In this document: positions 1 through 7,955 of the stretch, piece after piece
Layout: the number at the start of each line of letters is the position of its first letter
Numbering within the stretch: position 1 is the first letter of the stretch
DNA from: Intestinimonas butyriciproducens
GTDB taxonomy: Bacteria; Bacillota; Clostridia; Oscillospirales; Oscillospiraceae
Direction: 5' to 3'
NCBI RefSeq assembly: GCF_004154955.1
Contig: NZ_CP011524.1
Span: forward strand, 806,001 to 870,000
Length of the DNA stretch: 64,000 nt
Made by a program: the position numbers and the translations under genes
The notes under the pieces: generated by a model
The model's database searches: none
Told to the model about the DNA's origin: nothing
What the model saw: only the letters and a program-made list of their open reading frames with translations

Positions 1-515
1 AGGATGCCGGGCACGGCGCGCGCCGCCGCTGCGCACAGGCCTTCGTCGCCGCTGGCAAACAGGGTGGGGACGCCCCGATAAGCGGCAGCATGGGCGGAGA
101 CCTCGAATTCTCCCCACAGGGCCCCGTTGACCATGAGCCGGAAAATGCGGGAGCTCACCATGGTATGGGAAGTGGGGTTGCCGGAGGCCGAGGCGGCATC
201 GTGAAAGCCCACCATCAGCATACCGTCGTAACTCTCGTCGAAGATACCGGTAAGGCCCACGATATCGTGGGTCACGCCCCGAAGGAGCCGGGCACCCTTG
301 GGGAGCAGAGCGCAGTCGATGTTGCAGCCGTCCCCGTGCCCATCCTCTATTATGACCTCGTCAGCCCCGGCGGAGAAGAGGCCGCGGGCCGCGGCGGCGG
401 CCTCCAAAGTCATTTCCCGGGCCATAGGCGCATAACAACTGTTGGCTGAGCGGGCCTCGTCCCAGCAGGACAGAGAAGCCACGCCCTCGATGTCACACAG
501 CACGTAAAATTTCAT
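1..515 (-). CDS. M55 D-aminopeptidase (DppA-type), 3' end off the window
   Basis: Zinc-dependent D-aminopeptidase of family M55, which releases N-terminal D-amino acids from peptides. The frame starts at an ATG preceded by CAGGAGGGAG and runs off the left edge after about 171 codons (family members are about 270). The expected metal ligands sit at the family positions: Asp8 and Glu10 in the N-terminal DIEG motif, His60 in EDGHGD, and His105 in GFHD; a later Glu (about 136) fits the last ligand. It is divergent from the peptide importer operon, as is common for M55 genes beside dpp loci, so it probably processes imported peptides or peptidoglycan-derived D-peptides. The C-terminus is not visible. 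Confidence 0.9.
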   Translation of the reverse strand, partial: MKFYVLCDIEGVASLSCWDEARSANSCYAPMAREMTLEAAAAARGLFSAGADEVIIEDGHGDGCNIDCALLPKGARLLRGVTHDIVGLTGIFDESYDGMLMVGFHDAASASGNPTSHTMVSSRIFRLMVNGALWGEFEVSAHAAAYRGVPTLFASGDEGLCAAAARAVPGI

Positions 516-587
516 GCATGCTCCCTCCTGTGATGATAGTAAGTGTAGGGATTCGACAAAAAATAAGGGCATTAAATAAATATCATG

Positions 588-616
588 TTGACAATTTATT
601 TTCCAACTGCTATGAT
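588..616 (+). promoter_or_regulatory. sigma-A promoter of the peptide importer operon
   Basis: TTGACA, 17-nt spacer, TATGAT with an upstream TGC giving an extended -10. It lies in an AT-rich patch between the divergent M55 gene and the binding protein; predicted leader is about 126 nt. Confidence 0.75.
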
Positions 617-749
617 TTTATTACATTGAAATGAAAAAGTAAATATGGAAATTAAATTTTATGTTTATGCGGTTATGTCCGGCATCGCTCTTATTTTGCT
701 TGCAAAGGCGCAGGTTCTAATAAGAAGGTTTTAGAAGGAGGAAACAGAT

Positions 750-2372
750 ATGAAAAAGAGAACACTTGCCCTGATCCTGTCCGCAGCCATGTGTCTGTCT
801 GTAGCCTTGTCCGGCTGTACGGCGGACGAACCCAGCCAGAGCGCCTCCACTCCCGCGCCCGGAGGAGAGACCAGCGCCCCCGCCGAGGAGGGCGGAAAAA
901 GTCTGACCATTGCGGTACTGAACGATGTCATCTCTCTGGACCCTGCGGCAAAGGACAGCAGCTCCGAGATGCAGATGGCGTCTCACCTGTACGATCCCCT
1001 GGTGGACTACGACGCCGACCTTACCAAAAAGCCCGGTCTGGCTGAGAGCTGGACCATCTTGGAGGACGGCGTGACTTGGGAGTTCAAGCTCCGCCAGGGC
1101 GTGAAATTCTCCAACGGAAACGATTTTAACGCCGATGATGTGGTATTCAGCTTTGAGCGGATCCTCAACGACCCCACCTTGGAGATGGGGGTGTACCTTA
1201 TGCGCCTCCAAGAGGTCAAGAAGGTGGATGATTACACCGTACAGTTGGTGACCAAGATCCCCTATCCTGTGTTTGCCGGCAGCCTGGTCCATATCATGAT
1301 GCTGGACAAGGAGACCTGTGAGGGCCTCACCAGTGAAGAGATTGCCGCCAATCCCGTGGGCACCGGGCGCTATCGCCTGGAGGAGCACGTGAAGGAATCC
1401 TACATCAAGCTGGTCCGCAACGACGATTACTGGGGTGAGCTCCCCGAGGCGGAGACCGTAGAGTTCCGCGTCATAGCCAACGCGGCCACCCGCACCACCG
1501 CCCTGATTAACGGCGAGGTGGATTTCATCTCCAACATCCCCGTGATGGACGTGGATCGCCTGAAGAGCGACGCCAACATTCAGGTGGTCACCAACCCCAG
1601 CCTTTCCTGCAGCTATATGGGCTTTGACCTCCTCAATGAGCACGGTTCCGCCGGCACCGACGACCCCAATCCGCTCCTCAACGTAAAGGTCCGCCAGGCC
1701 ATCTATCATGCCATCGACATCCAGACCATCATCGACACCGTAATGAACGGCTATGCCACTGTGGCCAACTCCTATATGCCCAGCATCTGCGTGGGATACA
1801 ATCCGGATGCAGAGCGTCCTGCCTATGATCCCGAGCTCGCCAAGCAGCTCCTCGCTGAGGCCGGCTATCCCGACGGCTTCTATCTCCGCATCGACGCCCG
1901 CAGCGACAGCGACATGAACGCCGACCAGGTGTCTCAGGCCATTGCCAGCTATCTGGAGAAGGTGGGCATCACCACTGAGGTGAACCTTCTGCCCCGCGCC
2001 TCCTTCTATGAGAAGGTGGATGCGGAGAATCTTCAGTCCTCCTTCTTTATGGCCGGCTGGGGCGACGGCTCCGGCGAGGGCATGGTCATCTTTAACGACA
2101 TGCTCTATACTTATAACGGCAAGCCCGGCATGGGCGAAGGCAACAAGGGCCACTACAGCAATCCCGAGGTGGACGCGCTGCTGGACGAAGCATCTGTTGA
2201 GGCCGACCAGGACAAGCGCGCGGCCCTGGTGGAGCAGGTGGATCAGATCGCCCGGGACGAGGCCGCCTATGTGCCCTTGTTCTTCAAGGATAATATCTTC
2301 GGCGTGCGCGCCGGGCTGCAGTACACCCCCCGCTCCGACGACCATATCCTGGCTTGGGATTTCACCTTTTAA
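750..2372 (+). CDS. Peptide ABC transporter substrate-binding lipoprotein (family 5)
   Basis: Extracytoplasmic peptide-binding protein (SBP family 5, DppA/OppA type) of 540 residues. Residues 1-23 form a lipoprotein signal peptide with lipobox LSGC, so Cys23 is the likely lipid anchor. It is followed by a Ser/Pro/Glu-rich linker and the SBP_bac_5 fold, including the typical stretch beginning WTILEDGVTWEFKLR and the FNADDVVFSFER motif. A clear RBS (GAAGGAGGAAA) precedes the ATG. It is the first gene of an importer operon with two permeases and two ATPases, followed by peptidases. That favours di- or oligopeptides as substrate over nickel or glutathione, which this family can also bind. Confidence 0.93.
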   Translation: MKKRTLALILSAAMCLSVALSGCTADEPSQSASTPAPGGETSAPAEEGGKSLTIAVLNDVISLDPAAKDSSSEMQMASHLYDPLVDYDADLTKKPGLAESWTILEDGVTWEFKLRQGVKFSNGNDFNADDVVFSFERILNDPTLEMGVYLMRLQEVKKVDDYTVQLVTKIPYPVFAGSLVHIMMLDKETCEGLTSEEIAANPVGTGRYRLEEHVKESYIKLVRNDDYWGELPEAETVEFRVIANAATRTTALINGEVDFISNIPVMDVDRLKSDANIQVVTNPSLSCSYMGFDLLNEHGSAGTDDPNPLLNVKVRQAIYHAIDIQTIIDTVMNGYATVANSYMPSICVGYNPDAERPAYDPELAKQLLAEAGYPDGFYLRIDARSDSDMNADQVSQAIASYLEKVGITTEVNLLPRASFYEKVDAENLQSSFFMAGWGDGSGEGMVIFNDMLYTYNGKPGMGEGNKGHYSNPEVDALLDEASVEADQDKRAALVEQVDQIARDEAAYVPLFFKDNIFGVRAGLQYTPRSDDHILAWDFTF

Positions 2373-2393
2373 GACAACGTAAGAACCATCGCT

Positions 2394-2430
2394 GGGAGGA
2401 GGAGGACGGGTGCCTTTCTCCTCCCCCTTT
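2394..2430 (+). terminator. Stem-loop between binding-protein and permease genes
   Basis: GGGAGGAG (2394-2401) pairs with CTCCTCCC (2418-2425), followed by CCTTT. In an operon this would act as a partial terminator or 3' stabiliser, keeping binding-protein mRNA in excess of permease mRNA. Comparable hairpins follow the other two binding-protein genes in the window. Confidence 0.5.
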
Positions 2431-2477
2431 CTACCTCCCGCCAACAGGGGTGCAGAGCCCATAAATGAGGTGTTACC

Positions 2478-3443
2478 GTGTTCAAGTATTTCCTGAAACG
2501 GCTGGCGCAGATGGTGGTCACCCTTTTCATCGTGTCCATCCTGGTGTTCGTTCTGGCCAACTTCATCGGCGATCCCGTCAATATGCTGGTCTCCCCCAAG
2601 GCTCCGCCCGAGGTCCGGGATCAGGTCCGGGAAGAACTGGGGCTCAACAAGCCCATTCTGGAGCAGTATGCGATCTTTGTTACCAATGCGCTCAAGGGAG
2701 ATTTCGGCAAGTCCTACATCTACAAGGAGGATGTACTCTCCCTGATTGCCCAGCGGGCACCCGCTACGCTGGAGCTGGTTTTCGTATCGGTGGTGCTGGC
2801 CCTCGTGATTTCCATCCCGCTGGGCGTATATGCGGGGGCCTTTCCAAAACGGAAATCCAGTACGCTGGTGATGGGCGGGTCCATTCTGGGCATTTCCCTG
2901 CCCTCCTTCTTCATCGGCATCATGCTGATCTACATCTTCTCCCTGCACCTGCACTGGTTCCCCTCCTCCGGACGGGGGGCAACGGCGACCTTCCTGGGAA
3001 TGAAGTTCAGCCTGTTTGTGCCCGGCGGGCTCAAATACATCATCCTGCCCGCCCTTACGCTGTCTGTGACCAACATAGCCTCCCTGGTACGGCTCACCCG
3101 GGCCGGTGTGATGGAGAACATGCGGCAGGACTACATCAAATTCGCCCGTGCCAAGGGCGTGTCCACCCGAAAGGTCCTTTTCGGTCACGCCCTGAAAAAT
3201 GCCCTGATCCCGGTCATCACGGTGTTCGGCATGGAGATCGGCTCGCTCATCGCCTTTACAACGGTGACTGAGACCATCTACTCCTGGCCGGGCCTCGGCA
3301 AGCTCCTCATCGACTCCATCAACTCGGTGGACCGGCCAGTCATCGTGGCCTATCTGATCCTCACCACCGTGCTGTTTGTGTTCATCAACTTTGTGGTCGA
3401 CCTCCTCTATACGGTCATCGACCCGAGAATCGAATTCAGGTGA
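2478..3443 (+). CDS. dppB: Peptide ABC transporter permease (DppB type)
   Basis: Inner-membrane permease of 321 residues, normal length for DppB/OppB. It begins at GTG, with GAGGTG upstream as RBS. The N-terminal MFKYFLKRLAQ amphipathic helix and first membrane span are typical, followed by about five more spans. The binding-protein-dependent transport signature (EAA-like loop) includes FARAKGVSTRKVLFGHALKNA, near residues 222-243. It pairs with the next gene to form the membrane channel, powered by the two ATPases downstream. It ends 6 bp before the next start, consistent with coupled translation. Confidence 0.94.
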   Translation: MFKYFLKRLAQMVVTLFIVSILVFVLANFIGDPVNMLVSPKAPPEVRDQVREELGLNKPILEQYAIFVTNALKGDFGKSYIYKEDVLSLIAQRAPATLELVFVSVVLALVISIPLGVYAGAFPKRKSSTLVMGGSILGISLPSFFIGIMLIYIFSLHLHWFPSSGRGATATFLGMKFSLFVPGGLKYIILPALTLSVTNIASLVRLTRAGVMENMRQDYIKFARAKGVSTRKVLFGHALKNALIPVITVFGMEIGSLIAFTTVTETIYSWPGLGKLLIDSINSVDRPVIVAYLILTTVLFVFINFVVDLLYTVIDPRIEFR

Positions 3444-3449
3444 TGCGCT

Positions 3450-4367
3450 ATGAGTGAAATGGAAAAAAAGAGCACAGCCCCCGACAAGAGCTGGCTCCAG
3501 CGCGCTGCTGAGTCCGAGTTCTTCCACAACTACAAGCGCAGTCCCTCCGCCATCATCGGCACGGTAATCGTGGTGCTGGTACTGTTCATCGCCCTTTGCG
3601 GGCCGCTGTTTGCCCCCCAGAACCCTTACGATGTGGGCTCTCTCTCCCTTACCGACTCCTACAAGCCTCCTATGTGGCAGGAGGGGGGCGAGCCTCATTT
3701 CATTTTTGGCACCGACAGTCAGGGGCGTGATATCTTCAGCTCCCTCATCTATGGAAGCCGCATCTCCCTCTTCATCGGCGTGGTGGGGACTCTGCTGGCC
3801 TGTGCGGTGGGCATCACCCTGGGGCTCATCTCGGGCTACTTCGGCGGGAAGGTGGACGCCCTCATCATGCGCCTGGCAGATATCCTGCTCTCTTTCCCGG
3901 ATATCCTGGTGGCCCTTTTCATCATGACCATGTTCGGGCGGGGCGTGAGCAAATTACTAGTGGTTTTTACTATTATTGGATGCGTCACATATATCCGCAC
4001 CGTCCGGGCCGAAGTGCTAACGGTGAAACAGATGGAATATGTGGATGCGGCCAGGGTCATCGGCATCCCCAATCTTCTTATTATCGCCAAGCACGTGCTG
4101 CCCAATGTCATGACCACCATCATCGTCCTCTCCACCATGAAGGTGGGCGGGCTCATTCTGGCTGAGGCCACCCTGAGCTTTCTGGGCGTGGGTGTCCCGG
4201 TCACGGAGCCCTCCTTGGGCATGCTGGTCAAGAACGGCTTCGACGTGCTGTTCAGCGGATACTGGTGGATCGCGGTGCTGCCGGGCATCTACATCATGCT
4301 GATCGTGTTTGGGATCAATCTTTTGGGGGATTTCCTGCGCGATGAGTTCAACCCGAAGCTGAAGTAA
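3450..4367 (+). CDS. dppC: Peptide ABC transporter permease (DppC type)
   Basis: Second membrane permease, 305 residues. It has the N-terminal OppC_N segment (first span about residues 30-52) and the motif FGTDSQGRDIFSSLIYGSR typical of DppC/OppC. Five further spans follow, with an EAA loop around DAARVIGIPNLLIIAKHVLPN. It forms the heterodimeric channel with the preceding permease. It sits between the first permease and the ATPases in the standard dpp order, with a 14-bp gap before the ATPase gene containing GGGGGAGGAGAG as RBS. Confidence 0.94.
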   Translation: MSEMEKKSTAPDKSWLQRAAESEFFHNYKRSPSAIIGTVIVVLVLFIALCGPLFAPQNPYDVGSLSLTDSYKPPMWQEGGEPHFIFGTDSQGRDIFSSLIYGSRISLFIGVVGTLLACAVGITLGLISGYFGGKVDALIMRLADILLSFPDILVALFIMTMFGRGVSKLLVVFTIIGCVTYIRTVRAEVLTVKQMEYVDAARVIGIPNLLIIAKHVLPNVMTTIIVLSTMKVGGLILAEATLSFLGVGVPVTEPSLGMLVKNGFDVLFSGYWWIAVLPGIYIMLIVFGINLLGDFLRDEFNPKLK

Positions 4368-4381
4368 GGGGGAGGAGAGAG

Positions 4382-5371
4382 ATGAGCGAAACACTGCTGC
4401 AGGTGGAAAATCTGCGGACCTATTTCCATACCTTCCGGGGCGTGGTCAAGGCGGTGGACGGCGTCAGCTTTTCCCTGGATGAGGGGCAGGTGCTGGGTAT
4501 CGTGGGCGAGTCGGGCAGCGGCAAATCCGTCAGCAGCTTTTCCATCCTCAAACTGATCGAGCCGCCCGGCGTGGTGGAGTCGGACAAGATCCTCTTCCGG
4601 GGCGAGGACATCAGCAAAAAGAGCGAAAAGGAAATGATGAAGATCAGGGGCAAGGAGATCTCCATGGTATTCCAGGACCCCATGACCTCCCTGAATCCGC
4701 TCTATACGATTGAAAAACAGATCACCGAGATGCTGGATCTCCACCAGAAGCAGATGTCCAAGCAGGAAAAACACGCGCGGTGTGTGGAGCTGCTGCATCT
4801 GGTGGGCATCCCCAACCCGGAGGACCGGCTCAAGTCCTATCCCCACCAGTTTTCCGGCGGTATGCGTCAGCGGGTCATCATCGCCATCGCCCTGGCGGCC
4901 AACCCCAAACTCATCATCGCCGACGAGCCCACCACTGCCCTGGACGTGACCATCCAGGCCCAGATCCTCAAGCTCATGGACAAGCTGGTGAAGGAGCAGG
5001 ACGCCGCCCTCATTCTCATTACCCACGACCTGGCGGTGGTCTCTCAGATGGCGGACCGTATCATCGTTATGTACTGCGGCAAGATCGTGGAGAGCGGCTC
5101 CCGGGACGACGTGATCCATCGCCCCAGCCACCCCTATACCGTGGGACTCCTCAACTCCATCCCCCGGATGGGAGAGGACCAGGACCGGCTGGAGTCCATC
5201 CCCGGCATGGTTCCCAGCATGCTGGACCTGCCCCAGGGGTGCTACTTTGCCCCCAGGTGCAAATACTGCCAGGATATCTGCCACACCAGGGCCCCTGAAA
5301 ATCATGAAGTGGGTCCGGGCCACTGTGCGGCCTGCCACTTTCCGCTGACAGGAGGTGGGAGCCATGAGTAA
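4382..5371 (+). CDS. dppD: Peptide ABC transporter ATPase (DppD type)
   Basis: Cytoplasmic ATPase of 329 residues. Walker A GESGSGKS is at about residues 42-49, the Q-loop follows MVFQDPMTSLNP, the signature is SGGMRQR, and Walker B ends in ADEPT with a downstream switch His in ITHDL. The C-terminal oligo/dipeptide-transporter extension has the usual cysteine cluster (APRCKYCQDICH). It works as a heterodimer with the next ATPase. Its stop overlaps the next start by 8 bp, indicating translational coupling. Confidence 0.95.
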   Translation: MSETLLQVENLRTYFHTFRGVVKAVDGVSFSLDEGQVLGIVGESGSGKSVSSFSILKLIEPPGVVESDKILFRGEDISKKSEKEMMKIRGKEISMVFQDPMTSLNPLYTIEKQITEMLDLHQKQMSKQEKHARCVELLHLVGIPNPEDRLKSYPHQFSGGMRQRVIIAIALAANPKLIIADEPTTALDVTIQAQILKLMDKLVKEQDAALILITHDLAVVSQMADRIIVMYCGKIVESGSRDDVIHRPSHPYTVGLLNSIPRMGEDQDRLESIPGMVPSMLDLPQGCYFAPRCKYCQDICHTRAPENHEVGPGHCAACHFPLTGGGSHE

Positions 5372-6359
5372 GATCCTTCAGGTGGAACACTTGGTGCAGG
5401 AGTTCAATCTCACCAAGGACTTTCTGGATAAGGTAAAATTCAAAAAGGGACGATTCTCTCTGGAGAATCAGGTGGTCCACGCGGTCAACGACGTCAGTTT
5501 CGACGTGGAGCAGGGCGAGGTGTTCAGCTTGGTGGGCGAGTCCGGATGCGGCAAATCCACCACGGCACGTACGGTCATCAAGCTCATCGAGCCAAAGGCG
5601 GGCAAGATCACGTTTGACGGGCGTGACATCACCCGCCTCAAGCCCCAGGAGATGCGCCCCGTCCGCCGGGAGATGCAGATGATCTTCCAGGACCCCTATG
5701 CCTCCCTCAACCCACGCCAGAAGGTCATGGAGATCCTCACCGAGCCGATGCTTTTCCACAAGCTGTGTACCAGAAAAGCGGAGGCGGAGGAGAAGGCGGT
5801 CAACCTGCTGGAGAGGGTAGGCCTCAGTTCCGAGCAGGCCAATCGCTACCCCCATCAGTTCTCCGGCGGCCAGCGCCAACGCATCGGCATCGCCCGGGCT
5901 TTGGCGGTGGAGCCCAAGTTCATCATCGCCGACGAGCCGGTATCCGCCCTGGACGTGTCCATCCAGGCCCAGATTTTGAACATTCTCATGGATCTGAAGG
6001 ACGAATTCCACTTCTCCTATCTGTTTATCGCCCACGACCTGAGCGTGGTCAAGCATATCAGCGACAGTCTGGGCGTCATGTATCTGGGCTCCATCGTGGA
6101 GCGGGCGCCCAAGAAGACCCTCTTCCGCAACCCGGTCCACCCCTATACCAAGGCGCTCTTTTCCGCAGCTCCTACCATTGACGAGAACAACATCGCCGAA
6201 TCTCAGGAGCTGCGTGGGGAGATCCCCAGTCCCATCCACCTGCCCTCCGGCTGTCTTTTCCACGATCGCTGCCCCATGGCCTGCCCGGACTGCGCTCGGA
6301 AGGTCCCGGAACTCAAAGAGGTGGAGCCCGGCCACTTCGCCGCCTGCCACCTGCTGTAA
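5364..6359 (+). CDS. dppF: Peptide ABC transporter ATPase (DppF type)
   Basis: Second ATPase of the importer, 331 residues from the ATG at 5364. This start is chosen over an in-frame GTG at 5355 because GGAGGTGG at 5351-5358 is correctly spaced for the ATG. Walker A GESGCGKST, signature SGGQRQR, Walker B ending ADEPV and the switch His in IAHDLSVV are all present. The C-terminus carries the oligo/dipeptide extension with its cysteine motif (HDRCPMACPDC). It is the last gene of the importer proper and is followed by a strong terminator. Confidence 0.95.
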   Translation: MSKILQVEHLVQEFNLTKDFLDKVKFKKGRFSLENQVVHAVNDVSFDVEQGEVFSLVGESGCGKSTTARTVIKLIEPKAGKITFDGRDITRLKPQEMRPVRREMQMIFQDPYASLNPRQKVMEILTEPMLFHKLCTRKAEAEEKAVNLLERVGLSSEQANRYPHQFSGGQRQRIGIARALAVEPKFIIADEPVSALDVSIQAQILNILMDLKDEFHFSYLFIAHDLSVVKHISDSLGVMYLGSIVERAPKKTLFRNPVHPYTKALFSAAPTIDENNIAESQELRGEIPSPIHLPSGCLFHDRCPMACPDCARKVPELKEVEPGHFAACHLL

Positions 6360-6374
6360 AAACAAGGGGATCCG

Positions 6375-6432
6375 GCGCGGGCGGACCAACCCGCGCACCC
6401 TTGCGGGGGCGGCCATGCCGCCCCCTCTTTTT
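6375..6432 (+). terminator. Double hairpin, rho-independent terminator
   Basis: A first stem GCGCGGG/CCCGCGC (6375-6396) is followed by GGGGGCGGC/GCCGCCCCC (6405-6425) with a 3-nt loop and the T-rich tail TCTTTTTG. It should end most importer transcripts, so the peptidase genes downstream are either read through or have their own weak promoter. Confidence 0.8.
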
Positions 6433-6473
6433 GATTGTCCATCGCGGAATGGACCATAAGGAGGAAGAAAAGT

Positions 6474-7955
6474 ATGGAACTGCAACTTGTGAGGGAGTAT
6501 GGCGCCAGACCTTGGGACGGCGTGGTGGTCCCGCTGGGAGAGGGGGACCTGGAGGGCTATCAGGGACCTTGGGAAAAGGAACTCGCCGCGGTCCGCGCCT
6601 CAGGGCGGTTTGCTGGAAAAGCGGGTGAGATCTACCGGTTTTCCGCCCTTACAGAGGGAGGGCTGACCCAGATCTTCCTGCTTGGACTGGGGAAGAACTG
6701 GGACCTGGAGCGGGTGCTGGACGACTGCGCCAAGGTCTACCGCCAGTGCCAGGAGCTGAGGCTGGGCGCGGTATGTACCGATCTGCGGGGGCTGGAGCCG
6801 CAGTTTACCCCGGCGCTCTTTCAAAAGGCGGCGGAGGCCGCGGCCCTCACCGGCTACCGCTTCGACAAGTATAAGACGGTCCCTACGCCGGCGGGGATCA
6901 GGACCGCCGCCTTTCTCTGCGAAGAGTCGGAGCGCTATGAGGCCGCTTTGGCGGAGGCGGAGGTGTCTGCCCGGGCCACCTGTATTGCGCGGGACCTCAT
7001 CAACGAGCCCCCGACGGTGCTCACCCCCGCTAAACTGGCCCAGGCGGCACAGAGCCTCTTTGAGGGTACGCCTGTGAGGGTGACCGTCTACGGCAGAGAT
7101 GAGGTGGAGCGCATCGGTCTCACCGCCTTTCTGGAAGTGGGGAAGGGCTCAATCCAAGAGCCCAAGCTCATTGTCATGGAGTATACCGGCGCGCAGGGGG
7201 AAAAGAGCCGCCTGGGACTGATCGGCAAAGGACTTACCTACGACAGCGGCGGCTATTCGCTCCAGTCGTCCGAATTCATGGAGACCATGCAGCACGATAT
7301 GAGCGGAGCGGCCGCCGTGATGGGCACCCTGTGGGCGGCTCAGAAGCGGGGCGTCCGGCTCAATGTCACCGGCGTGGTGGCCGCATGCGAGAATAAACTC
7401 TCGGCCACCGCCTATGTGCCCGGCGATGTGATCCGCTCTATGTCCGGGCGGTACATTGAGGTGAACAACACCGATGCGGAGGGCCGCATCACGCTGGCCG
7501 ACGCCGTGACCTATGCCAAGCAGTGCTGTGGGGTGGACCGCATCGTGGATATCGCCACCCTCACCGACGGCATCCAGACCGCTCTGGGGAACCGCCGCTG
7601 CGGGCTCTTCACCAACAGCCGAGCCTTGGCCGCACAGGTGGAGGCAGGAGCTGCCGCTGCCTGCGAGCGGGTGTGGGAGCTGCCCTGCGACGAGAATCTC
7701 CGCCGGGTGCTGGACTCCCGGGTGGCCCACCTGAAAAACAGCGCCATGGGCTCCAGCGTAGGTGGGTACGCCACTGTGGGGGCCATGTTCATCAAGGAGT
7801 TCGCCGAGGATACGCCTTGGGTCCATCTGGACATCGGCGGTACCGCGTGGACCACCGAGTGTGAGGGGATCTATACCAAGGGCGGCATCGGCTTCGGCAC
7901 CCGGATGCTCTATGAGACGCTCAAAGAGATGGAAAAGGAGGGGCAGCGGACATGA
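6474..7955 (+). CDS. Leucyl aminopeptidase family M17
   Basis: Cytoplasmic two-metal aminopeptidase, 493 residues from the ATG at 6474 (AAGGAGGAA upstream; an upstream GTG-type extension lacks support). The N-terminal macro-like domain is divergent. The C-terminal catalytic domain carries the conserved catalytic Lys252 in GKGLTYDSGG and the NTDAEGR motif at 332-338, with Asp334 and Glu336 as metal ligands and Arg338 as the second catalytic residue. It would release N-terminal amino acids from peptides brought in by the upstream importer. It overlaps the next start by 4 bp (ATGA). Confidence 0.93.
   Translation: MELQLVREYGARPWDGVVVPLGEGDLEGYQGPWEKELAAVRASGRFAGKAGEIYRFSALTEGGLTQIFLLGLGKNWDLERVLDDCAKVYRQCQELRLGAVCTDLRGLEPQFTPALFQKAAEAAALTGYRFDKYKTVPTPAGIRTAAFLCEESERYEAALAEAEVSARATCIARDLINEPPTVLTPAKLAQAAQSLFEGTPVRVTVYGRDEVERIGLTAFLEVGKGSIQEPKLIVMEYTGAQGEKSRLGLIGKGLTYDSGGYSLQSSEFMETMQHDMSGAAAVMGTLWAAQKRGVRLNVTGVVAACENKLSATAYVPGDVIRSMSGRYIEVNNTDAEGRITLADAVTYAKQCCGVDRIVDIATLTDGIQTALGNRRCGLFTNSRALAAQVEAGAAAACERVWELPCDENLRRVLDSRVAHLKNSAMGSSVGGYATVGAMFIKEFAEDTPWVHLDIGGTAWTTECEGIYTKGGIGFGTRMLYETLKEMEKEGQRT

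Noticed and set aside
717-3698. Very long open frame on the minus strand opposite the peptide importer genes
   Set aside because: It mirrors the importer genes, is rich in His/Gly/Asp with no family motif and no RBS; a codon-bias shadow.
5355-5363. GTG start for the second peptide ATPase
   Set aside because: It lies inside the Shine-Dalgarno sequence that serves the ATG at 5364.
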